Shown here in pieces: positions 1-5,107 of a DNA stretch of 5,800 nt. Made by a program: the position numbers and the translations under genes. The stretch spans positions 1 to 5,800 of the forward strand of contig JAAXIR010000039.1 of the NCBI GenBank assembly GCA_012270265.1. The letters are read 5' to 3'. Positions within the stretch are counted from its first letter, which is position 1. Every line of letters begins with the position of its first letter. The DNA is from Candidatus Poseidoniales archaeon (GTDB lineage Archaea; Thermoplasmatota; Poseidoniia; Poseidoniales; Poseidoniaceae). The notes beneath the pieces were generated by a model that was given only the letters and a program-made list of their open reading frames with translations, had not been told where the DNA came from and did not search any database.

Positions 1-1
1 A

Positions 2-1300
2 ACACAAATGATAACCATCGATGATGGAAGCACCATCGAAGTTCACCAAGCGTATGAATCTCCTACTCCACTTGCCTTCCCAGCAATGTGGGCCATGATG
101 TGGGCCAACTCCGTTGTTGGCAGTGGAGATTACCCCGGAATTGTAGATGCTCTTCTCAGTGACGAAAACTTCGAAGAGATTTTCGGCGATTTGGCTGATG
201 AGCTATCAGAGGATGATGACGAGGACTACTTCGTTTGTGCCAACCTCAATGAAATCCCGTACGAGTATGTCGAGGACGGTTACGATGACTGCGGTGACAA
301 CTCCGATGAAGAGTTCGTTTGTGATGACGGAGATGTCATCCCCGGAGGCTGGGTTAATGATGGATGGGAGGATTGCACAAACGGTGAAGATGAAACCAGT
401 GAGCAAGAAGAATCTGTTTATGTCTATGTTTACATGAACGGTGCAAGCGAATCAGAAATGAACTTTGATTACGAAGTGCAGGGCATGGAATACGATGAGA
501 ATTACGAAATTTCGTGGACAGTCACCGATGATGAGGGAACCACATCCGATGCAGGTTCCACTGCCGTAACAGATGGATCCTACAGTTCGTACGACAGTGC
601 CAACGCTGAAATTAACGGCTTTGGCGAGTACTGTGTCGACATCGAGGTCACCCGTTTGAGTGACAGTGAGGTTGTTGGTACCCAACAAGAGTGCGACTCG
701 GTTTCACAAGATTTGGAGCCGAGTGAGCGACTCGTGACCATTGTCGAAGCACTTGCAGAATCGACACTGGATAACACCATGGAATCCTTTGGACAAAACC
801 TCGAAAACCGTTTGTCCAACTTCGATGATGATTATGATGTTGCATACGAAGACGGCATGGCCTACGCATTGTACGATGATTCAACCAACCGTTTCGTTGG
901 TTTCCAACTGGTCGCATCACCAGGTGGTACGCAGTGGTACACACTCATTGGACCAGATAGCACAGCATACGGTACGCCCCAGAGAGACCTCTCTGTGACT
1001 TACTTCACCGGTATTGAAGCGGTTGAAGAAGCTCAGGAAATTGAGGACCAAACCGATTTGAGCGATCTCGTCGATGTTACACAACACAACACCGAAGATG
1101 TTGAAGCAGTCAACGAAGGTATCGATCCTGCTACACTCCCTGAAGAACCAAACAACGAAGAAGCCCAAGAAGAAGTCTCTGAAGAGAGTTCAGAAGAAGA
1201 TCTATCCACGCTTCTTCCGTTCCTCTCACCAGTAACCACTCTGGCGATGATTGCACTTGCAGGAATGTTTGTATCAATCCGTTCAAAGGACGAAGAATGA
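2..1300 (+). CDS. Acidic cell-surface protein with two LDLa-like repeats and a C-terminal membrane anchor (5' end missing)
   Basis: The frame is open from the window edge, and the first internal ATG (position 8) has no signal peptide after it, so the true start and probably a secretion signal lie upstream. Residues are numbered from that ATG. Residues 74-129 form two tandem 28-residue modules, each with two cysteines (C77/C95, C105/C123) and the pattern F-V-C, I-P, D-G-[YW]-[DE]-D-C and a closing D-E, resembling the calcium-binding half of an LDL-receptor class A domain. Residues about 136-232 look beta-rich and PKD/Ig-like (EISWTVTDDEG) with a possible C209-C229 disulfide. An acidic, Glu-rich linker (about 375-398) leads to a hydrophobic segment (about 402-423) and the short tail RSKDEE, which suggests an anchored ectodomain outside the cell. 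The stop overlaps the start of the next gene. Function is unknown; adhesion or ligand binding is a guess. The reading frame is secure, the product class moderately so. Confidence 0.85.
   Translation, partial: TQMITIDDGSTIEVHQAYESPTPLAFPAMWAMMWANSVVGSGDYPGIVDALLSDENFEEIFGDLADELSEDDDEDYFVCANLNEIPYEYVEDGYDDCGDNSDEEFVCDDGDVIPGGWVNDGWEDCTNGEDETSEQEESVYVYVYMNGASESEMNFDYEVQGMEYDENYEISWTVTDDEGTTSDAGSTAVTDGSYSSYDSANAEINGFGEYCVDIEVTRLSDSEVVGTQQECDSVSQDLEPSERLVTIVEALAESTLDNTMESFGQNLENRLSNFDDDYDVAYEDGMAYALYDDSTNRFVGFQLVASPGGTQWYTLIGPDSTAYGTPQRDLSVTYFTGIEAVEEAQEIEDQTDLSDLVDVTQHNTEDVEAVNEGIDPATLPEEPNNEEAQEEVSEESSEEDLSTLLPFLSPVTTLAMIALAGMFVSIRSKDEE
227..394 (+). repeat. Two tandem 28-residue LDLa-like modules (84 nt each)
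   Basis: The two units are 227-310 and 311-394 and lie directly end to end. Aligned residues include F-V-C at the start, I-P at positions 10-11, V-x-D-G, D-C at 21-22 and D-E at 27-28. Both cysteine pairs are exactly 18 residues apart. The DNA has diverged much more than the protein pattern, which argues for an old duplication kept for structure, not a recent slippage event. Canonical LDLa domains are about 40 residues with six cysteines; these have two. Confidence 0.7.
1285..1290 (+). promoter_or_regulatory. Ribosome binding site AAAGGA of the four-helix membrane protein
   Basis: AAAGGA lies 6 nt upstream of the ATG at 1297, inside the end of the preceding coding region. It supports that ATG as the start. 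With the ATGA stop/start overlap it suggests translational coupling. Confidence 0.5.
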
Positions 1301-2229
1301 GCGAAGCAACGGGTCACGAACCCATTGCCCGCTGGCGAGTTGTAGCCAGCCTGACGCTTATCCTTCAGATTGCGATTCTGCTCTCACTGAAGACTGCTCT
1401 TGAAGAGGATTCGTGGTTTGTCGGCACGCTCTCGGCAACCGTTGAAGAGGGTCCACTCTCGCTTGAGGGTGTTTCTGCCAATGTTACCATCGATATGCAG
1501 AACGACCAAGATGATCTGAGCATCGAATTGTTCGGACCTCTCCGGCTAAGTCATTGGCAGGATGAGCGCGATGATCGAGCCGCTTTGTCAGATCAAGAAA
1601 TCGAAGAGTACGATGATAATCTCGATGAGGCCTTTTCTTCACCTTCCCCAGATACTGTGAAATCGACGACATTCATGGTGATTCACATCAGTATTGGCCT
1701 TGCTGCACTTCTTTTGGTGTTGATCTGCATCGATTTGACCAAACAAGCAAGTGGAATCAAACGAACCGTTGTTCGACGTTTCGTCTCATTTGCTTCGTTC
1801 ACAAGCGTCCTCAGTGTTTTGGTTTTGATTCTCTTTATCCTGCCAGCATCGTGGTTTGCTACCGTTGCTGATAATCCTCAAAATTTTAGCAACAGTCGAG
1901 ACGATGTAGCGTTTCTTGCCCATGCTGAATTTTCTTCAACGTCAAACCTAGGTCTGGATGGATTTACGCTGGATTTTGAAGTGAGTGGTTATGATATCGG
2001 AATGGTCCGTCCTGCGAATCGTTCAGCCGTTGAAGCAACGCCTCCTGAGCCTACAAGCCCTGATGCTGAATCATACATCGCCATTAGCGGAGAGATGCGG
2101 ACAGAAACGCCTCCTTACGTTTCTGAGATGATGTACTTCTGGCTTGCTTTGTGGGCGCTTGTGCCTCTTGCTTTACTGATTCAACAGCGAGTTGCGATCG
2201 ACCCTCGCCTTGGAAGTTTGAAAAGATAA
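1297..2229 (+). CDS. Four-helix membrane protein with two large extracytoplasmic loops, function unknown
   Basis: This 310-residue protein does not match a family I recognise. Predicted membrane helices lie at about 15-32, 125-145, 163-187 and 278-296. Basic residues at the N-terminus (RWR), between helices 2 and 3 (K149, K155, R156, R160, R161) and at the C-terminus place both ends inside and the loops 33-124 and 188-277 outside. All three N-glycosylation sequons (N62-V-T, N196-F-S, N241-R-S) fall in those outer loops, which fits the topology. The first loop is rich in Asp and Glu. The topology recalls tetraspanin- or claudin-like proteins, but there are no conserved cysteines or claudin motif, so no homology is claimed. 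The ATG overlaps the previous stop as ATGA, so the two proteins are probably made together and may interact at the cell surface. The TAA is 5 nt from the stop of the convergent glycosyltransferase gene. Confidence 0.85.
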   Translation: MSEATGHEPIARWRVVASLTLILQIAILLSLKTALEEDSWFVGTLSATVEEGPLSLEGVSANVTIDMQNDQDDLSIELFGPLRLSHWQDERDDRAALSDQEIEEYDDNLDEAFSSPSPDTVKSTTFMVIHISIGLAALLLVLICIDLTKQASGIKRTVVRRFVSFASFTSVLSVLVLILFILPASWFATVADNPQNFSNSRDDVAFLAHAEFSSTSNLGLDGFTLDFEVSGYDIGMVRPANRSAVEATPPEPTSPDAESYIAISGEMRTETPPYVSEMMYFWLALWALVPLALLIQQRVAIDPRLGSLKR

Positions 2230-2234
2230 GCCAA
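2230..2234. other. 5-nt gap between two convergent operons
   Basis: The TAA of the + strand gene (2227-2229) and the TGA of the - strand glycosyltransferase (2235-2237) are separated only by GCCAA. No T-rich tract or strong hairpin is visible near the junction; the best inverted repeat is CATTG/CAATG (2236-2240 and 2250-2254), with only 5 pairs. Each transcript must therefore terminate inside, or read antisense into, the opposite gene. Confidence 0.8.
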
Positions 2235-3008
2235 TCATTGTTGTTCGGGCAATGTACCATTCAAACTGTCTGGATTGTCGTCGAGTGGACCCCAATCTGT
2301 TCGGGTTCTGTGGAGGCCAAACCGCTTCGCATAGAGGAATCGAAGGTTCTTCCAACCATCGCCCCACGTGTGGATTTCAGCTTCACCAACACGCTCTCGG
2401 TAAGGAACGGAGATTTCGATGGCCTTCTTTCGACCAAGGTGCTTTCGTGCAAGAATCTTGATTTCTTCAGAGAGAGGCATTCCGTCATTGGTGGGACGCA
2501 TCTTTGGATTATCAAAAATCGACTTGCGGAACACCCACATGCCCGATTGAGAATCTTTGATTCCATAACCGAAGAGAAGTCGAGCGTTGAAGGAGAGAAC
2601 CCAATTCCCAAATCCGTGAAGACCAGACATGGAACCGTCTTCAGCCATACTGAGGCGATCGCAGGTGATGAAATCAAGGTCATCATCCAACAGTCGCTTG
2701 ACCAATTCAGGAATCAATTCTGCTGGATAGGTACAATCTGCATCCATGGTCACAATGATGTCGTTTGAAGCAACGACAAATCCAGTACGGTATGCTCGAC
2801 CGTAACCCTTTCGTGGTTCAAGATGAACGCGGACGTCCTTCTCAAGGGCGATTTCTCTGGTTCGGTCCGTTGAGGAACCGTCAACGATCATGATCTCGAG
2901 TGATTCGCACCAATCTCGGGGGATGGCATCAACGGTTGCACCAAGTGCTTCCTCTTCATTCCGAGTAGGAAGAAGAACAGTAACAGAGACTGGTAAAACC
3001 TCGTCCAT
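2235..3008 (-). CDS. Family 2 glycosyltransferase, dolichyl-phosphate mannose synthase-like
   Basis: This enzyme has 257 residues from the ATG at 3008. The GT-A fold signs are in order: the nucleotide-binding strand VTVLLPTRNEEE (9-20), IVDGSSTDRT (41-50), the metal-binding D-A-D motif in VTMDADCTYP (86-95), the acceptor-region KDSQSGMW (151-158), LSEE (179-182) and a late YRERVGEAEIHTW (203-215). This is the pattern of soluble DPM1/GtrB-type enzymes, which move a hexose from a nucleotide sugar to a polyprenyl phosphate on the cytoplasmic face of the membrane. No membrane helix is present. The frame is open further upstream to a TTG at 3050 and an ATG at 3026, but only the ATG at 3008 has a well-placed GGTGG. 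It is the last gene of the carotenoid operon, 53 nt after crtB, so the acceptor could instead be a hydroxylated carotenoid; that is inference. Sugar donor and acceptor cannot be read from the sequence. Confidence 0.9.
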   Translation of the reverse strand: MDEVLPVSVTVLLPTRNEEEALGATVDAIPRDWCESLEIMIVDGSSTDRTREIALEKDVRVHLEPRKGYGRAYRTGFVVASNDIIVTMDADCTYPAELIPELVKRLLDDDLDFITCDRLSMAEDGSMSGLHGFGNWVLSFNARLLFGYGIKDSQSGMWVFRKSIFDNPKMRPTNDGMPLSEEIKILARKHLGRKKAIEISVPYRERVGEAEIHTWGDGWKNLRFLYAKRFGLHRTRTDWGPLDDNPDSLNGTLPEQQ

Positions 3009-3014
3009 GATGCA

Positions 3015-3020
3015 ACCACC
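3015..3020 (-). promoter_or_regulatory. Ribosome binding site GGTGGT deciding the glycosyltransferase start
   Basis: On the - strand GGTGG is followed by TTGCATC and then ATG (3008), a 7-nt spacing. GGTG matches the archaeal GGAGGTGAT consensus and recurs before crtB and the ABA4-like gene. The alternative ATG at 3026 has only a GAGG about 18 nt upstream, and the TTG at 3050 has no site, so the 3008 start is preferred. Confidence 0.55.
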
Positions 3021-3061
3021 AGCCATCAGGGTTTCAATGCATTGCCTCAACGGTCAAACGG

Positions 3062-4054
3062 TTACGACCACCGAGCACGTAGACGGCGGAGCGAAAGTTT
3101 TGCAGCAAGACGAATCTTTCTCCACTTGGATAAAGAAGGACGCTTGCTGAACACGTCACCTGACCGTCGAACAATTTCATGGAAGATAGCATCGTATGCT
3201 TCACACATGAGTTGTGGCTGCAATCGAGATTTCGAATCAAGATATTCAAACAAATGTTGAGCCGACTCTTGGTGTCTTCGAACGATTTCGATGTATTCTT
3301 GAACGAACGACTTCCAGCGGTGGTTGGTTCCAAATTCGGTGTTACCAAGCTCGGAAATCTCGATGTTGTATTCGCTCAGTGCGTTGATTGGAAGGTAAAT
3401 TCGACCACTTCGATAATCTTCTGAGACGTCACGAAGGATGTTGATCAATTGCAATTGAATGCCCATGTCGATGGCGTGAATCCGTGCTCCAGCATCTTCG
3501 CATCCATAAATTTCAATCAGGACGAGTCCAACTGCTGAAGCGACCTTGTAGCAGTACGCACGGACTTCATCCCAGGTTTTATGACGCACTTCGAACAAAT
3601 CATCCTCCATTCCTTCGATGATTGTTTCAAAATCAGTAAGGCGAACAGGGAACTGCTTGAAGACCTCATTGATGGCGATGAAAATCGCTTCGTTTTGAGT
3701 TGCGGATTCATCTCCAGGAAACAATCGATTGCGTCGTTCCTTCGCATCAACACGTGCCATCAAGCGGTATCGGTGCTCCTCAGGGCCGTTGTTCATCGCT
3801 GTTTGATGGATGCTCTGAAGAAGTCCATCACGCTCATCAACGAGTTTGTTGAGGGCTTCGGACTCTTGAACAACTGGTCGTGAATCACCATCAGCAATAT
3901 CGTCGAGATAACGGCATAATGCGTAGACTGCGTGGACAGCACGTCGCTTCTGATACGGCAATGCGGAGAAACTTGCGTAGAACGTTGAAGAGGCACGACG
4001 GCAGATTTCTTCACATTCAAGGAATGCGTTTTCTATCAAATCCGTTTTGTTCAT
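3062..4054 (-). CDS. crtB: Phytoene synthase (squalene/phytoene synthase family)
   Basis: The enzyme condenses two geranylgeranyl diphosphates head-to-head to phytoene, the first committed C40 carotenoid step, at the inner face of the membrane. The 330-residue protein carries both magnesium-diphosphate-binding aspartate motifs: DDIAD (51-55) within YALCRYLDDIADG, and DVSED (209-213) within LINILRDVSEDYRSGRIYLP. The N-terminal SSTFYASFSALP (22-33) is also typical of CrtB. It is slightly longer than the usual 280-310 residues: there is a charged stretch at about 85-120 after the first motif, and a strongly basic tail (KIRLAAKLSLRRLRARWS) that could bind membrane surface. The ATG at 4054 has a GGTG site 5 nt upstream and starts 25 nt after the ABA4-like stop. 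Squalene synthase is the main alternative, but the motifs and the neighbouring crtI favour phytoene synthase. Confidence 0.95.
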   Translation of the reverse strand: MNKTDLIENAFLECEEICRRASSTFYASFSALPYQKRRAVHAVYALCRYLDDIADGDSRPVVQESEALNKLVDERDGLLQSIHQTAMNNGPEEHRYRLMARVDAKERRNRLFPGDESATQNEAIFIAINEVFKQFPVRLTDFETIIEGMEDDLFEVRHKTWDEVRAYCYKVASAVGLVLIEIYGCEDAGARIHAIDMGIQLQLINILRDVSEDYRSGRIYLPINALSEYNIEISELGNTEFGTNHRWKSFVQEYIEIVRRHQESAQHLFEYLDSKSRLQPQLMCEAYDAIFHEIVRRSGDVFSKRPSLSKWRKIRLAAKLSLRRLRARWS

Positions 4055-4057
4055 GTT

Positions 4058-4065
4058 CCCACCCC
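4058..4065 (-). promoter_or_regulatory. Ribosome binding site GGGGTGGG of crtB
   Basis: In the 25-nt gap after the ABA4-like stop, the - strand reads GGGGTGGG, then AAC and the ATG at 4054. The GGTG core is 5 nt from the start, a strong site that supports this start codon. Confidence 0.55.
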
Positions 4066-4079
4066 AATTCTTTCAGTTA

Positions 4080-4532
4080 TCAATGCGTGTTGTTGTGCTT
4101 GTTCGTCTGCATCGTGATAAAATGGATTGCGAGTCCAACTGGCATGAGCATGACGCCAAACAGGATTGCGACTTGTGCAGCCGTTTTGTTGATTTCTGTC
4201 TCAACACTACGCTTCCAAATCCATCGTGTTACGATGATATCACCGATCACGAAGTGGGTCCATGCAAGTACAGCACCATCGTCAGTTCCAAGGACATCAG
4301 CAAGTCCGGACACAACACCGCTTAGCGTACCATCGCCAATCATATCACCCAGCGCACCGAGATTCATTGCAAGAACAATGAGATAGGCAACCAACGGTCC
4401 AAGAACAAACCAAGGTCCGTCCATCCATTTCTTGGTTCGTTCAGCATGTGGCTGAAGAAGCATCAGCATCCAGAAGGGCCCAACCCACATGGTTGCAGTA
4501 AGGAAAGCCACCAGAAGCATTGTCTCAACCAT
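4080..4532 (-). CDS. ABA4-like four-helix membrane protein (DUF4281 family), probable carotenoid-modifying protein
   Basis: The 150-residue protein has about four membrane helices (4-26, 41-58, 88-105, 117-137). It resembles plant ABA4 along its whole length as I recall that family: P19 and a QPHAERTKKWM segment (27-37) after helix 1 (plant APKAELTKKSM), FVLGPLVAYL (42-51), a W-x-H with D98 and R103 in WTHFVIGDIIVTRW, and the final LFGVMLMPVGLAIHFIT (124-140). Arabidopsis ABA4 is required for making neoxanthin from violaxanthin; homologues also occur in cyanobacteria, which generally lack neoxanthin. Its place between crtI and crtB makes a role in carotenoid conversion likely, but the reaction is unknown. 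The ATG at 4532 shares one base with the TGA of the lipoprotein gene and has GGTGAT just upstream; a TTG three bases earlier is less likely. I am fairly sure of the family; the substrate is inferred only from context. Confidence 0.8.
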   Translation of the reverse strand: MVETMLLVAFLTATMWVGPFWMLMLLQPHAERTKKWMDGPWFVLGPLVAYLIVLAMNLGALGDMIGDGTLSGVVSGLADVLGTDDGAVLAWTHFVIGDIIVTRWIWKRSVETEINKTAAQVAILFGVMLMPVGLAIHFITMQTNKHNNTH

Positions 4533-5095
4533 CAAATCACCTTGTTGTACGCTTTCTCAATCTCACCAATAGAGTTCTCGTTCGGATAGTAGGTGTCACT
4601 TTCCCATTGGATAACACCGTCTTGATCGATAAGGAACAATGCAGGCGTACCAGGAAGACCGTAGTATTCAAAAATAGATTGGCTCAAGTTGGCTTGATCT
4701 TCGATCCGTTGGATGGAATCATCATCAGTTGGCAGCACGATGGGCCATGGCGTGTAGTGGTTGCTGTCTGTGAAACCGAACTCTTCTGCAACATCTTCTT
4801 TGGTTTCAAAATTGAGATATAGCTCAACAGAGAGGATTTGAAGAGGTGTCTCTTGAGCCATCCAGTCGTTGTGATGCTCTCGCAAGTCATCGGTCCAGTC
4901 TTTGCAGCCGATGCAGCCAACACCGATGAAGAGAACCAAGACGGGTCCTTCACTGAGGTTGTCTTTCATTGAGTACATCGGGCCGGCATCTTCCGGCCGA
5001 TCGAGAGTTTCGACGGTAAAAACTCGACCATCTTCAACCGTCGATTCAAGACAGCCTGACAGGAACAGAAGCAGCACGAGAGCAACGAATCGCAC
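4532..5095 (-). CDS. Thioredoxin-fold (TlpA/AhpC-like) lipoprotein with CxxC
   Basis: The 187-residue protein begins with a short hydrophobic signal and a lipobox L-S-G-C (C15 would be lipidated), so it should be anchored on the outer side of the cytoplasmic membrane. A thioredoxin fold follows: the strand PVLVLFIGVG leads to the redox pair C61-I-G-C64, and GLPGTPALFLIDQDG (146-160) supplies the cis-proline (P151) and the TlpA/redoxin beta-hairpin. It should reduce or oxidise thiols or peroxides outside the cell; direction and partner are unknown. The start is a GTG at 5095. It is chosen because the in-frame stop of crtI lies only three codons upstream and because later ATGs would remove the lipobox. 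A GAGGG site lies 6 nt before it. The gene follows crtI by 9 nt and overlaps the ABA4-like start by 1 nt, so it is firmly part of the carotenoid operon. Confidence 0.85.
   Translation of the reverse strand: MRFVALVLLLFLSGCLESTVEDGRVFTVETLDRPEDAGPMYSMKDNLSEGPVLVLFIGVGCIGCKDWTDDLREHHNDWMAQETPLQILSVELYLNFETKEDVAEEFGFTDSNHYTPWPIVLPTDDDSIQRIEDQANLSQSIFEYYGLPGTPALFLIDQDGVIQWESDTYYPNENSIGEIEKAYNKVI
4536..4541 (-). promoter_or_regulatory. Ribosome binding site GGTGAT of the ABA4-like gene
   Basis: GGTGAT matches the complement of a typical archaeal 16S rRNA 3' end and lies in the last codons of the lipoprotein gene, with GGTG 5 nt before the ATG at 4532. Together with the TGATG stop/start overlap it favours this ATG over the TTG at 4535 and suggests coupled translation. 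Confidence 0.5.
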
Positions 5096-5101
5096 GCTGC
5101 T

Positions 5102-5107
5102 CCCTCA
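5102..5107 (-). promoter_or_regulatory. Ribosome binding site GAGGG overlapping the crtI stop codon
   Basis: The - strand reads TGAGGGAGCAGC and then GTG (5095). The crtI stop TGA supplies the first bases of GAGGG, which is 6 nt from the GTG. This supports the unusual GTG start of the lipoprotein. Confidence 0.5.

Noticed and set aside
1297..2229. Claudin or tetraspanin identity for the four-helix protein
   Set aside because: Only the topology agrees. The cysteine motifs that define those families are absent.
2236..2254. Possible hairpin terminator CATTG/CAATG at the operon junction
   Set aside because: There are only five base pairs with a nine-base loop and no T-tract, which is expected by chance.
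2261..2686. 141-codon open frame on the - strand inside the glycosyltransferase
   Set aside because: It is a different frame of the same strand as a clear motif-bearing gene, with no independent ribosome site or domain.
2151..2768. 205-codon open frame on the + strand, antisense to the glycosyltransferase
   Set aside because: It covers a well-supported family-2 glycosyltransferase on the other strand. Its translation shows no domain, and it begins inside the coding region of the four-helix protein in another frame. It is a shadow of codon bias.
3026..3050. Longer starts for the glycosyltransferase (ATG at 3026, TTG at 3050)
   Set aside because: Neither has a well-spaced ribosome site, and the extra residues precede the first conserved strand without matching the family.
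3009..3061. Possible promoter in the 53-nt crtB-glycosyltransferase gap
   Set aside because: No TATA-like or BRE-like element could be recognised. The spacing and the ribosome site fit an internal operon junction.
3880..4386. 168-codon open frame on the + strand
   Set aside because: It lies opposite crtB and the ABA4-like gene, spans their junction and has a low-quality composition with no recognisable motif.
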